The notes beneath the pieces were generated by a model. That model did no database searches and was not told the DNA's origin. It was given only the letters and a program-made list of their open reading frames with translations. From contig CAXXSS010000001.1 of NCBI GenBank assembly GCA_963676865.2, forward strand, positions 2,790,001-2,854,000: a stretch of 64,000 nt of DNA, written 5' to 3'. Shown here one piece after another: positions 18,241 to 26,588 of the stretch. The position numbers were made by a program, and so were the translations under genes. Origin of the DNA: JAAYUD01 sp963676865 (GTDB lineage Bacteria > Bacteroidota > Bacteroidia > Bacteroidales > Bacteroidaceae). How positions within the stretch are numbered: the stretch's first letter is position 1; each line of letters begins with the position of its first letter.

Positions 18241-19094
18241 GTCCCTGTTTAAATTTTAGTCAATAATAATCTTATCGCAGCAATTTTGACCATTTCTTCT
18301 GCCGAATCAAAAGTGAGTTCATAGTTTCGACAGAGCCTTCTGTTATTGTCCAGCCACGAGAATATTCTCTCCACAATCCATTTTTTATGAATGGGCCTGA
18401 ATCCTTGATCTTTATAGGAACTAATCACGACTTGTCTGATATAACCGAACTTGCTTTTTATGTTTTCGATCAATTCTCCCCGACATCCTCCGTCAGCCAA
18501 TATGACTTTCACCCCCGAACAAAGTTGTTTCAACTCCCGCATGAATAGATAGGCGGCTTTACCATTATGAACATTCGCTATAGTCATTATTACGGCAATA
18601 AGAAATCCGTTCTTATCGACAACCACATGGCGTTTGATTCCTTTTACTTTCTTGTTCCCGTCAATGCCGTTCAATGAACGATTATTCCCCCACTTGACAC
18701 TTTGGCTATCAATGATTCCAACACTAGGTTTCATGTTCTGATTACGACCAACCCGCACACGTCCACGTAAACGATCCAATAAAAAGTTAAATTCTTCAAG
18801 TGAAGCCTATTTGTGATATATAGTAATAAACCGACTCCCATTTAGGAAATTCCTTAGGGAACATACGCCATTGGCAACTCGTCTTTATCAAATAAAAAAT
18901 GGCATTCCAAATCATTCGTAAATCATATTTCCGCTTTCTTTCTTGCAGGTTTAATACTTTTTATTGCCACTCGTTTTCCGTTAAATCAGTCTGGTACATT
19001 TTTTCTTTTGGTTTAGTCACTTCAAAGAAAGTAACTATCTGGCTGATACGGAAACCTCTTTAGAAAAAGATGTTAGCTAATTTTAAACAGGGAC
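18241..19094 (-). mobile_element. degenerate IS5-family insertion sequence
   Basis: The 854-bp element is bounded by inverted termini beginning GTCCCTGTTTAAA (left at 18241, right reading inward from 19094). It is flanked by the direct repeat TAA (18238-18240 and 19095-19097), the TNA-type target duplication seen in IS5 subgroups such as IS427/IS1031. It encodes one transposase on the minus strand whose N-terminal part is broken. The right junction abuts a family R repeat fragment. Confidence 0.85.
18249..18999 (-). pseudogene. IS5-family transposase, disrupted
   Basis: The C-terminal 176 residues are open and carry the DDE triad: DSQSVKWG (first Asp), ILADGGCRGE (second Asp) and WIVERIFSWLDNNRRL (Glu). 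Upstream, the start MYQTDLTENEWQ is followed at once by a stop codon. A second frame encodes the rest of the N-terminal domain (RKYDLRMIWNAIFYLIK, then CQWRMFPKEFPKW) and is followed by another break before the open C-terminal part. The enzyme is therefore inactive unless an intact copy elsewhere supplies it. Confidence 0.85.
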
Positions 19095-19131
19095 TAACAT
19101 ACGGCAACATTTTTAGGAACATATGTCGTTT
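19095..19131 (+). repeat. intergenic repeat, family R, partial copy 2
   Basis: TAACATACGGCAAC followed by TTTAGGAACATATGTCGTTTT aligns to the right half of the family R repeat (compare 26536-26575). The left half is absent, replaced by the IS5 element end, so insertion or deletion at this point is likely. Confidence 0.5.
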
Positions 19132-19226
19132 TGAGAATAAGCAATATCACCTTTGGGGTGTGTGGTTTTGTGATCTCAAAATGGATGATAGAAATAATAA
19201 ATTTGGATATTCTCAATAATTAATTG

Positions 19227-19234
19227 TATTTTTG
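19227..19234 (+). promoter_or_regulatory. -7 promoter box of yqgF-def (TATTTTTG)
   Basis: A perfect TAnnTTTG match whose G is eight bases before the ATG at 19243, giving a leader of only a few bases. Confidence 0.5.
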
Positions 19235-19242
19235 CACCGTTG

Positions 19243-19659
19243 ATGAGCAGAATTATGGCAATTGATTATGGTAGAAAGCGCACGGGGATTGCGGTAACAG
19301 ACCCTGCGCAAATTATCGCTAACGGACTAACAACGGTAGAGACAAGTAAGTTGTTGGAATTTATCTCCGGCTATACCTCGAAAGAATCCGTAGAGAGATT
19401 TGTAGTAGGCAAACCGAAACAGATGAATAACGAAGATTCGGAAAACATGAATCGAGTACAACAGTTTGTTAATGCATTGCGCAAAAGATACCCTGAGATT
19501 CCGATAGAAATGATTGACGAACGTTTCACTTCTGTATTGGCACACCGCACGATGATAGATGGCGGGCTGAAAAAGAAAGCTAGACAAAATAAAGCGTTAG
19601 TTGATGAAATCAGTGCTACTATTATTCTGCAATCTTATATGGAAAGTAACCATTTTTGA
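19243..19659 (+). CDS. yqgF: Holliday junction resolvase-like / pre-16S rRNA nuclease YqgF
   Basis: A 138-residue RNase H-fold protein. The start MSRIMAIDYGRKRTGIAVTD carries the first catalytic Asp; VVGKPKQMN and MIDERFTSV follow, and DEISATIILQSYM closes the active site. YqgF matures the 5' end of 16S rRNA in Escherichia coli. A TTG three bases upstream is in frame, but the ATG at 19243 gives the family N-terminus. It is 32 nt upstream of def and probably cotranscribed with it. Confidence 0.93.
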   Translation: MSRIMAIDYGRKRTGIAVTDPAQIIANGLTTVETSKLLEFISGYTSKESVERFVVGKPKQMNNEDSENMNRVQQFVNALRKRYPEIPIEMIDERFTSVLAHRTMIDGGLKKKARQNKALVDEISATIILQSYMESNHF

Positions 19660-19691
19660 TAATTGTTTAAAAATAAATATACTAATAAGTT

Positions 19692-20252
19692 ATGATATTA
19701 CCTATATATACGTATGGTCAACCTGTATTGAAAGAGGTTGCACAAGATATCACCCCCGATTATCCTAACCTGCAAGAGCTGATCGCCAACATGTTCGAAA
19801 CATTGAGCGAGGCTGATGGTGTGGGTTTGGCAGCTCCTCAGATAGGTCTGTCTATTAGAGTTGTCGTTATTGATCTGGATGTGGTTAAAGATGATGATCC
19901 TAGATTTAAGGATTTCCGTAAAGCCTATATCAATCCACACATTATTGAGTTTGGCGAAGAACAAGTGGCCATGGAAGAGGGATGCCTTAGTTTGCCGGGA
20001 ATACACGAAAATGTAAAACGTAGCAAAAAAATCAAAGTGCAATATTTGGATGCCGATTTCAATCCGCATGAAGAAGTTACAGACGGATACTTGGCACGTG
20101 TTATGCAACACGAATTCGATCATTTGGATGGGCATGTATTCGTTGAACATATATCTCCTTTGCGCAAACAAATAGTAAAGAACAAGCTTAATACGATGCT
20201 CAACGGTAGGGTTCATTGCAGTTATCGTGTCAAAGTATTTAAAAGAAAATAA
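19692..20252 (+). CDS. def: peptide deformylase
   Basis: Removes the formyl group from the first methionine of new proteins; essential in most bacteria. All three metal-binding motifs are present: GVGLAAPQIG (43-52), EGCLSLPG (96-103, Cys98) and QHEFDHLDG (139-147, metal ligands His140 and His144 with catalytic Glu141). The 186-residue length is typical. It is the second gene of the yqgF-def unit. Confidence 0.97.
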   Translation: MILPIYTYGQPVLKEVAQDITPDYPNLQELIANMFETLSEADGVGLAAPQIGLSIRVVVIDLDVVKDDDPRFKDFRKAYINPHIIEFGEEQVAMEEGCLSLPGIHENVKRSKKIKVQYLDADFNPHEEVTDGYLARVMQHEFDHLDGHVFVEHISPLRKQIVKNKLNTMLNGRVHCSYRVKVFKRK

Positions 20253-20326
20253 GAGTAGTTTCTCCAAAAAAAATCAAAAAAGGTAAAAACTTGGACGATA
20301 AACTTATATACATGACATAAAGATAT

Positions 20327-20334
20327 TACTTTTG
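20327..20334 (+). promoter_or_regulatory. -7 promoter box of the TPR gene (TACTTTTG)
   Basis: A perfect TAnnTTTG match 30 nt before the start codon, giving a leader of about 25 nt. Confidence 0.5.
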
Positions 20335-20364
20335 TGTCATTGATATATTAAGGCGTATCCGACA

Positions 20365-22374
20365 ATGATGAAAAAGTTTTTATTATTTCTCTTATGGTGC
20401 CCCATATTCGCCATTGCTCAAATCAATACTGATAGAGTGATGATGATAGCTCGAAATGCACTTTATTTTGAAGACTATGTCTTATCTATCCAATATTTCA
20501 ATCAGATAATCAACGCCAAACCTTACCTATACGAACCCTATTATTTTCGGGGCATCGCTAAAATAAATCTGGACGATTATCCCGGTGCCGAATCCGATTG
20601 CAGTGAAGCGCTTCAACGCAATCCGTTTGTAGTAGGTGCCTATCAAATAAGGGGTTTGGCACGCATCAAACAGAGTAAATTCGATAGCGCGATCGAAGAC
20701 TATCGGATGGCATTGAAATACGATCCGGAGAACACCACTTTTTGGCACAATTTAACCCTCTGCCACTTACAGCAAAATGACTATAAATCGGCCAATGATG
20801 ATCTCGATCATTTGCTTGCCATCTCTCCAAAATATACTAAGGCTTTCATGATGCGAGGCGAAATAGCATTGCACCAAAAAGATACGGTTAAGGCTGTGAT
20901 CAATTATGACAAAGCAATCGAACTGGACAAATACGATCCTGATGCTTATATATCAAGAGGCTCCATCAAATTGGCACAAAATAAATACAAAGATGCAGAC
21001 AGTGATTTGTCTGAAGCCATCAAGCTAAACGGAAAGAATCCGGGTCTGTATATTAATCGAGCATTGGCACGTTTCCATCTCAATAATTTGAGGGGGACGA
21101 TGAACGACTATAACCTGGCTCTCGATTTAGACCCAAACAACTTTATAGCTCATTACAATAGAGGATTGCTTCGGGCGCAAGTAGGTGATGACAACCGTGC
21201 GATAGAAGACTTCAATTTTGTGTTGAAGATCGATCCTACCGATATGATGGCTACTTTCAACCGTGGATTGCTCCGATCCCAGACCGGTGATTACCGCGGT
21301 GCCATACGCGACTATACCACTGTTATAAAGAAATATCCTAACTTCATAGTGGGATATAACCAGCGAGCTGCCGCCAAACGTAAAATCGGTGATAAGAATG
21401 GTGCCGAGCTCGATGAGTTTAAAATATTTAAAATGGAGCTGGGGCAGGGCGTTGCACGTGGTAAACGAGCCATTCCGCAAAAGACAAGACGTAAATCGGA
21501 TAAAGACATAAACAATTACCAGAAAATCGTCATAGCTGATGAAGATGATGATTCGGGTGAAAAATATAAGAACGACTATCGCGGTAAAGTTCAGAACCGA
21601 AATGTAGCCATAAAACTCGAACCTATGTTCGCTCTCACTTATTACGAGAAAGAAAGTGAAATGACTCGACAAATACGCTACTATAAGTATATCGACAGAG
21701 TTAACAGCACAAAGTCATTGCCTAAAAGGCTATTAATAACTAATAATGAGACAGCGCTTAATGAAGAGCAGGTCAAATTCCATTTTAAAGATATAGACGA
21801 TAATACTTCTGCAATAGCCAAAAATAATAAAGATGCGATAGCACGTTTTAGTCGCGGAGTAGACTTTTATTTGGTACAGGACTTTTCGAGTGCGATAGAA
21901 GACTTCACCCAAGCCATTGTGAACAACGATAAGCTGTTCCCTGCATACTATATGAGGGCAATAACCCGATTCAAAGAATTGGATTATAAGAAATCGGAAT
22001 TGGAAAAGGAGGATAATAATCAAAAGCAAGATAAAGTAGCTGTCGAATCTGGAGTAAAAATAGAAATTTCAGAGTACGACATTGTGAAGAATGATTTTAA
22101 TAAAGTGATTGAACTGGCTCCTGACTTCCAATACGGTTATTATAATTTAGCCAATCTGCAAGCCTCACTAAAAGACTACAAATCGGCAGTTACCAATTAT
22201 ACCAAAGCAATAGCACTCGACAAAAAATTTGCTGAAGCTTATTTCAATAGAGGCTTAACAAATATATACTTAGGCAATAACAATCAAGGTATCAATGATT
22301 TGAGTAAAGCGGGTGAACTTGGTATTGCATCAGCATACAATATCATTAAACGCTTCATAGATAAAGCAAAATAA
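20365..22374 (+). CDS. exported tetratricopeptide-repeat protein
   Basis: A 669-residue protein with a signal peptide (MMKKFLLFLLWCPIFAIAQ). Residues about 20-340 form a continuous run of some nine TPR units (for example YEPYYFRGIAKINLDDYPGA and FIAHYNRGLLRAQVGDDNRA). A non-repeat linker of about 120 residues follows, rich in basic and acidic stretches. A second TPR block begins near residue 490 (ARFSRGVDFYLVQDFSSAIE) and runs to the end. TPR arrays bind other proteins, so an envelope scaffold is likely; no enzymatic domain is seen. It is monocistronic with its own -7 box. A second ATG three bases downstream is an equally good start. Confidence 0.9.
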   Translation: MMKKFLLFLLWCPIFAIAQINTDRVMMIARNALYFEDYVLSIQYFNQIINAKPYLYEPYYFRGIAKINLDDYPGAESDCSEALQRNPFVVGAYQIRGLARIKQSKFDSAIEDYRMALKYDPENTTFWHNLTLCHLQQNDYKSANDDLDHLLAISPKYTKAFMMRGEIALHQKDTVKAVINYDKAIELDKYDPDAYISRGSIKLAQNKYKDADSDLSEAIKLNGKNPGLYINRALARFHLNNLRGTMNDYNLALDLDPNNFIAHYNRGLLRAQVGDDNRAIEDFNFVLKIDPTDMMATFNRGLLRSQTGDYRGAIRDYTTVIKKYPNFIVGYNQRAAAKRKIGDKNGAELDEFKIFKMELGQGVARGKRAIPQKTRRKSDKDINNYQKIVIADEDDDSGEKYKNDYRGKVQNRNVAIKLEPMFALTYYEKESEMTRQIRYYKYIDRVNSTKSLPKRLLITNNETALNEEQVKFHFKDIDDNTSAIAKNNKDAIARFSRGVDFYLVQDFSSAIEDFTQAIVNNDKLFPAYYMRAITRFKELDYKKSELEKEDNNQKQDKVAVESGVKIEISEYDIVKNDFNKVIELAPDFQYGYYNLANLQASLKDYKSAVTNYTKAIALDKKFAEAYFNRGLTNIYLGNNNQGINDLSKAGELGIASAYNIIKRFIDKAK

Positions 22375-22414
22375 CATTTTCTTGAAAAAAACTTATTTTG
22401 ATAAAAGAAATCAT

Positions 22415-22422
22415 TATTTTTG
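22415..22422 (+). promoter_or_regulatory. -7 promoter box of thrS (TATTTTTG)
   Basis: A perfect TAnnTTTG match, with a TTTG 14 nt upstream that is closer than the usual 19-21 nt. The leader would be about 48 nt; I see no T-box or other recognisable riboswitch in it. Confidence 0.5.
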
Positions 22423-22475
22423 CACTTCACAAAACAGAGAGTGATACATTCTGAAATTTAGTAAAATAATATAAG

Positions 22476-24416
22476 ATGATAAAGATTACATTTCCCGATA
22501 ACACTGTTCGAGAGTACAACGAGGGTGTTACTGGACTGCAAATTGCAGAAAGCATTAGCCCCCAACTGGCACGCGATGTGTTGGCATGTGGAGTAAATGG
22601 AGAAGTTCAAGATTTATCTATCCCCATCAAAAGCGATTCATCCTTTGTACTGTATAAATGGGATGATCCTGAAGGTAAACATGCATTTTGGCACACAAGT
22701 TCACACCTCCTTGCCGAAGCTCTTCAAGAATTATATCCCGGCATTCAATTCGGTATTGGCCCCGCCATTGAAAATGGTTTCTACTATGATGTAGATCCGG
22801 GCGAAGTAGAACTGAAAGAAAGTGATCTGCTTGTTATCGAAAAGAAAATGGCAGAATTGGCCTCTAAAAAGGAAGAACTGGTTCGTAAAAACATAACAAA
22901 GGGAGATGCTCTGACATTTTTTGAAGAGACTGGGCAACACTATAAAACGGAGCTTATCAATGATCTCGAAGACGGTCATATCACGACCTATACTAATGGC
23001 TCTTTCACTGATCTTTGCCGCGGTCCGCATATTATCAGCACCGTCCCCATCAAAGCAATCAAACTACTGTCTATTGCCGGCGCCTATTGGCGTGGTCATG
23101 AAGACAGAAAAATGATGACCCGTATCTACGGCATCACTTTCCCGAAGAAAAAGATGCTTGACGAATATCTTGTCATGTTGGAAGAGGCTAAAAAGCGCGA
23201 TCACCGCAAGATAGGTAAAGAAATGAAACTTTTCATGTTCTCGGATCGTGTTGGCAAAGGTCTGCCTATGTGGCTGCCCAAAGGAACAACCCTTCGTCTA
23301 CAACTCGAAGAGTTTTTGAAACGTATCCAGAAACGTTTCGGATATCTGCAAGTCATGACTCCTCATATTGGTAGTAAGAGCCTTTATGTTACCTCAGGGC
23401 ACTACGCCAAATATGGCAAAGACTCATTCCAGCCCATTCATACTCCCGAAGAAGGAGAAGAATATATGCTGAAACCGATGAATTGCCCTCATCACTGTGA
23501 AGTGTATGCCTACGAACCCCATTCGTACAAAGACTTGCCACTCCGTATTGCAGAGTTCGGTACTGTCTATCGTTATGAGCAGAGCGGTGAGCTCCATGGG
23601 TTGACCAGGGTGCGTGGCTTTACTCAAGATGACGCCCATATATTCTGTCGTCCCGACCAAGTAAAAGATGAATTCCTTCGTGTAATGGATATTATCAATA
23701 TCATCTTCAAGGCACTTGGATTCGACAAATTTGAAGCACAGATATCTTTGCGTGATAAAACGAATCATGATAAGTATATCGGTAGCGACGAAAATTGGGA
23801 AAAAGCAGAGAATGCAATCATAGAGGCTTGTAAGGAAAAGGGCCTGAATGCCAAGATAGAATATGGCGAAGCAGCTTTCTATGGACCGAAGCTCGACTTT
23901 ATGGTTCGTGATGCTATTGGCCGCAAATGGCAGCTTGGAACTATTCAGGTAGATTATAACTTGCCCGAACGCTTCAACTTGGAGTATACGGGTGAGGATA
24001 ACAAAAAGCATCGCCCTGTCATGATACACCGTGCACCATTTGGCTCGATGGAGCGCTTTGTGGCTGTTCTAATAGAACATACAGGTGGTAAATTCCCTTT
24101 ATGGCTGACTCCTGTTCAAGTAGCGATTCTGCCTATCAGCGAAAAATTCAACGGATATGCACACAAGATACTCGAGTACTTCAATGTACAGGGAGTGCGT
24201 GCCGAAATTGATGAGCGTAATGAGAAAATAGGAAGGAAAATTCGTGATAATGAACTCCAACGTATTCCTTATATGCTTGTTGTAGGCGAAAAGGAAGCGG
24301 AGAATGGCGAAGTTGCAGTCCGTAAACAAGGAGAAGGTGACAAAGGAACGATGAAATATGAAGATTTTGCTGAAAAAATTGACGAAGAAGTACAAAGTAT
24401 GATAAATAAATGGTAA
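22476..24416 (+). CDS. thrS: threonine--tRNA ligase
   Basis: Charges tRNA-Thr. The 646-residue protein has the full bacterial layout: an N-terminal TGS domain (residues 1-62), the editing domain with HTSSHLLAEALQ and CRGPHI, the class II catalytic core with MNCPHHCEVY and FRTVYRYE-like motif 2 (here FGTVYRYEQSGEL), and the C-terminal anticodon-binding domain (WLTPVQVAILPISEKF). It precedes infC-rpmI-rplT, a conserved order. The infC promoter overlaps its stop codon, so the translation genes form two overlapping transcription units. Confidence 0.98.
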   Translation: MIKITFPDNTVREYNEGVTGLQIAESISPQLARDVLACGVNGEVQDLSIPIKSDSSFVLYKWDDPEGKHAFWHTSSHLLAEALQELYPGIQFGIGPAIENGFYYDVDPGEVELKESDLLVIEKKMAELASKKEELVRKNITKGDALTFFEETGQHYKTELINDLEDGHITTYTNGSFTDLCRGPHIISTVPIKAIKLLSIAGAYWRGHEDRKMMTRIYGITFPKKKMLDEYLVMLEEAKKRDHRKIGKEMKLFMFSDRVGKGLPMWLPKGTTLRLQLEEFLKRIQKRFGYLQVMTPHIGSKSLYVTSGHYAKYGKDSFQPIHTPEEGEEYMLKPMNCPHHCEVYAYEPHSYKDLPLRIAEFGTVYRYEQSGELHGLTRVRGFTQDDAHIFCRPDQVKDEFLRVMDIINIIFKALGFDKFEAQISLRDKTNHDKYIGSDENWEKAENAIIEACKEKGLNAKIEYGEAAFYGPKLDFMVRDAIGRKWQLGTIQVDYNLPERFNLEYTGEDNKKHRPVMIHRAPFGSMERFVAVLIEHTGGKFPLWLTPVQVAILPISEKFNGYAHKILEYFNVQGVRAEIDERNEKIGRKIRDNELQRIPYMLVVGEKEAENGEVAVRKQGEGDKGTMKYEDFAEKIDEEVQSMINKW

Positions 24417-24463
24417 CTTTGCAGCCAATTATAAAATGCGGTATTCTCAAAAGGAATATCGCA
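24414..24463 (+). promoter_or_regulatory. infC promoter and leader hairpin
   Basis: TAACTTTG at 24414-24421 overlaps the thrS stop codon. Close to the expected transcript start, TGCGGTATTC (24437-24446) pairs with GAATATCGCA (24454-24463): ten pairs including one G-U. The leader is about 115 nt. In other bacteria this operon's leader is the site of L20 or IF3 feedback control; that role here is an inference. Confidence 0.5.
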
Positions 24464-24542
24464 GAGTATAAAGCAAATAACAATTGAATAAATTAATTTG
24501 GAAATAAACAATACATTAAAGAAGAAAGTAACGTATTAATAC

Positions 24543-25190
24543 ATGAGGAACGATAATCTGAAAGGCCAATATAGAGTAAACGAGCAGATACATGCTCGTG
24601 AGGTACGAATAATAGGTGAGGGTATTGACTCACAAATATATCCTATTTATCAGGCTCTTAAAATAGCCGAAGAACATGAGTTGGATTTAGTGGAAATCTC
24701 ACCGGATGCGCAACCACCTGTCTGCAGAATAATCGATTATTCCAAATTTCTTTATCAATTGAAGAAAAGACAGAAAGAGCAAAAGGCGAAACAAGTGAAG
24801 GTTGAAGTAAAGGAAATTCGTTTCGGACCACAAACCGATGCGCACGACTACAACTTTAAACTGAAACATGCTATAAGCTTCTTGGAAGAAGGCAATAAGG
24901 TTAAAGCTTACGTATTCTTTAAAGGACGCTCCATTCTATTCAAAGAGCAAGGTGAAGTACTGCTTCTGAGATTTGCCAGCGAATTGGAAGAACATGCCAG
25001 AGTAGATCAAATGCCAGTTCTGGAGGGCAAGCGAATGACGATATTTCTTTCTCCAAAGAAACGGGATATAGTAAAAAAGAAAGCAGAAGTTCCGACTGTA
25101 ACAAAGAAGAAAGTTGCTGAAAGTGCAACTGAAAAGCAAACAGAAGAACCGCAAAAGCAAACTGCGGAGAACAATGAAGACAATGAGTAA
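24543..25190 (+). CDS. infC: translation initiation factor IF-3
   Basis: IF-3 binds the 30S subunit and checks start-codon pairing. The N-terminal domain (YRVNEQIHAREVRIIGE), linker helix (DYSKFLYQLKKRQKEQKAKQ) and C-terminal domain (KEIRFGPQTDAHDYNFKLKH) are all present. The protein has 215 residues, longer than the usual 170-180, because of a Lys/Glu/Thr-rich C-terminal tail from about residue 172, a common feature in Bacteroidetes. An ordinary ATG start is used, unlike the rare AUU of E. coli. Confidence 0.97.
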   Translation: MRNDNLKGQYRVNEQIHAREVRIIGEGIDSQIYPIYQALKIAEEHELDLVEISPDAQPPVCRIIDYSKFLYQLKKRQKEQKAKQVKVEVKEIRFGPQTDAHDYNFKLKHAISFLEEGNKVKAYVFFKGRSILFKEQGEVLLLRFASELEEHARVDQMPVLEGKRMTIFLSPKKRDIVKKKAEVPTVTKKKVAESATEKQTEEPQKQTAENNEDNE

Positions 25191-25244
25191 CGTGCAAGGT
25201 ATAGTACGTTGCCATGCTTAATAATAAATTAATTTAATAACAAA

Positions 25245-25442
25245 ATGCCAAAGATCAAAACTAACTCCGGTGCCAAAAAAAGATTCGCTCTTACCGGAAC
25301 AGGTAAAATCAAAAGAAAGCACGCTTATCATAGTCATATTCTGACGAAGAAGACTAAAAAGCAGAAAAGAAACCTTTGCTCGATTACAATGGTTGATTCA
25401 ACTAATGTAAAACAAGTAAGAGAACTCCTAAATCTGCGTTAA
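25245..25442 (+). CDS. rpmI: 50S ribosomal protein L35
   Basis: A 65-residue basic protein, MPKIKTNSGAKKRFALTGTG, with the family's KRKHAYHSHILTKKTKKQKR core. It lies between infC and rplT, the conserved order, and is 54 nt after infC. Confidence 0.98.
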   Translation: MPKIKTNSGAKKRFALTGTGKIKRKHAYHSHILTKKTKKQKRNLCSITMVDSTNVKQVRELLNLR

Positions 25443-25540
25443 GCGCTATCTTTTAAGGGATTATTTTAAAGTATTAACCGAATGTCTTTAGCTAAAAAGT
25501 TCGCGATGAGCGACGCTAACATTCAAAAAGTATTGAAACT

Positions 25541-25885
25541 ATGCCAAGATCAGTAAATCATGTTGCCTCAAGGGCAAGAAGAAAGAAAATTTTAAAGTTA
25601 ACAAGAGGTTACTTTGGTGCTCGTAAAAACGTTTGGACCGTTGCCAAAAACACTTGGGAAAAAGGTTTGACGTATGCTTTCCGCGACCGTCGTAACAAAA
25701 AAAGAAGCTTCCGTGCTCTGTGGATTCAGCGTATCAATGCTGCCGCTCGTTTGGAAGGTATGTCTTATTCTAAGTTGATGGGAAATCTGCACAAAGCAGG
25801 TATCGAAATCAACCGCAAAGTGTTAGCCGATTTAGCTGTAAACAATCCCGAAGCTTTTAAAGCTGTGGTTGGAAAAGTAAAATAA
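25541..25885 (+). CDS. rplT: 50S ribosomal protein L20
   Basis: A 114-residue basic protein starting MPRSVNHVASRARRKKILKL, with the RNA-binding N-terminal helix and the globular C-terminal part (FRALWIQRINAAARLEGMSY). In other bacteria L20 represses its own operon by binding the mRNA leader. The 98-nt gap after rpmI contains no gene. A perfect terminator follows. Confidence 0.98.
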   Translation: MPRSVNHVASRARRKKILKLTRGYFGARKNVWTVAKNTWEKGLTYAFRDRRNKKRSFRALWIQRINAAARLEGMSYSKLMGNLHKAGIEINRKVLADLAVNNPEAFKAVVGKVK

Positions 25886-25903
25886 GCAGCTTAAATTATA
25901 GCA

Positions 25904-25951
25904 GTAAAATAAAAGAGTATCACTTATTTAAGTGATACTCTTTTATTTTAC
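25904..25951 (+). terminator. intrinsic terminator of infC-rpmI-rplT
   Basis: A perfect 22-bp inverted repeat (25904-25925 with 25930-25951) with a 4-nt ATTT loop. The stem itself is flanked by A-rich and T-rich arms, so it should work in both directions. Confidence 0.92.
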
Positions 25952-26048
25952 TATATGGATAGGTCAAAAAAGAATGATACAAATAGTGGGGTAGGAAGTA
26001 TTCTAAGGCAAATAAAAGTTGCAATTTGCAATAAAAAAAGCATGAAAG

Positions 26049-26080
26049 TTTGCTTATCTAAAATATAAGAGTTATATTTG
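26049..26080 (+). promoter_or_regulatory. promoter of an intergenic RNA gene (TTTG-N20-TATATTTG)
   Basis: TTTG at 26049-26052 and TATATTTG at 26073-26080, with a 20-nt spacer: a textbook match to the Bacteroidetes promoter. No protein-coding gene follows. Confidence 0.75.
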
Positions 26081-26085
26081 CTGTG

Positions 26086-26278
26086 AAAAGAAATTAGGCC
26101 GCACTGGTTGGATCGGGAAACTCATCAATTATATCGAAATACCGAGACAAGCTTTCGCTACCAATGGCGGGCCACATCCTTCGGGACAACTTTAAGTCGG
26201 TGGATTACAAAGGTGGCGGGCACTCAAATCATGTCATTCGGAGTTTCATCACATCATTGGTGCGGCCTTTCTTTTTCT
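26086..26278 (+). ncRNA. structured non-coding RNA downstream of rplT (Bacteroidales-1 / 6S-like candidate)
   Basis: Directly after a complete promoter lies a roughly 190-nt segment whose ends pair. AGGCCGCAC (26096-26104) matches GTGCGGCCT (26260-26268), followed by a T-rich tail. Inside, unpaired arms of about 11-12 nt separate this closing stem from a second stem, GAAACTC (26117-26123) with GAGTTTC (26241-26247). A closing stem, an open bubble and a long inner domain is the architecture of 6S RNA, which binds RNA polymerase. From memory, the Bacteroidales-1 RNA motif is reported near the L20 gene, which is the position here. The open frame across it (26164-26394) has no family resemblance. 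The identity is an inference; the promoter and the pairing are seen directly. Confidence 0.62.
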
Positions 26279-26321
26279 CTTATATAACAAAAGCATACCA
26301 AATTATTATTAATAAGCTGTT

Positions 26322-26341
26322 CACCATTTCTTTAAATGGTG
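26322..26341 (+). terminator. short hairpin downstream of the RNA gene
   Basis: CACCATTT pairs with AAATGGTG around a CTTT loop, followed by a T/C-rich stretch. It could be a back-up terminator. The remaining 26342-26489 shows nothing recognisable. Confidence 0.35.
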
Positions 26342-26489
26342 TGTCTGCCTCTTTTCATCTCTTTTCTCTACGCATTTATCAGATGATGCAGTGATTGACT
26401 CACCGATAAAAGTTAGGGGCTAAGCATAAGTCTTATTAATAGCACATCACATAAGTAAAGTGACTTTCGAGCCTGCGGCATCAACCAAA

Positions 26490-26588
26490 TTGTCGTATGT
26501 TAGTTTTTTCGGTGACGTCCTTAAGTTTTTCAGAAAACATATGGACGTCAACAAATTTAGGTCCATATGTGGTTTTAGGAAGATAAGT
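26490..26588 (+). repeat. intergenic repeat, family R, copy 3
   Basis: It starts TTGTCGTATGTTAGTTTTTT and contains ACATATGGAC and GTCCATATGT (26537-26546 and 26561-26570), a 10-bp hairpin, plus GACGTCC/GGACGTC, which could pair alternatively. It forms the left end of the long repeat. Confidence 0.75.

Noticed and set aside
22423..22475. Possible T-box or riboswitch before thrS
   Set aside because: The leader is only about 50 nt and has no T-box core; the family is also not expected in this phylum.
26164..26394. 76-codon open frame after rplT
   Set aside because: It lies over the structured RNA and its hairpins, has no recognisable motif and no own promoter position; the RNA reading explains the segment better.
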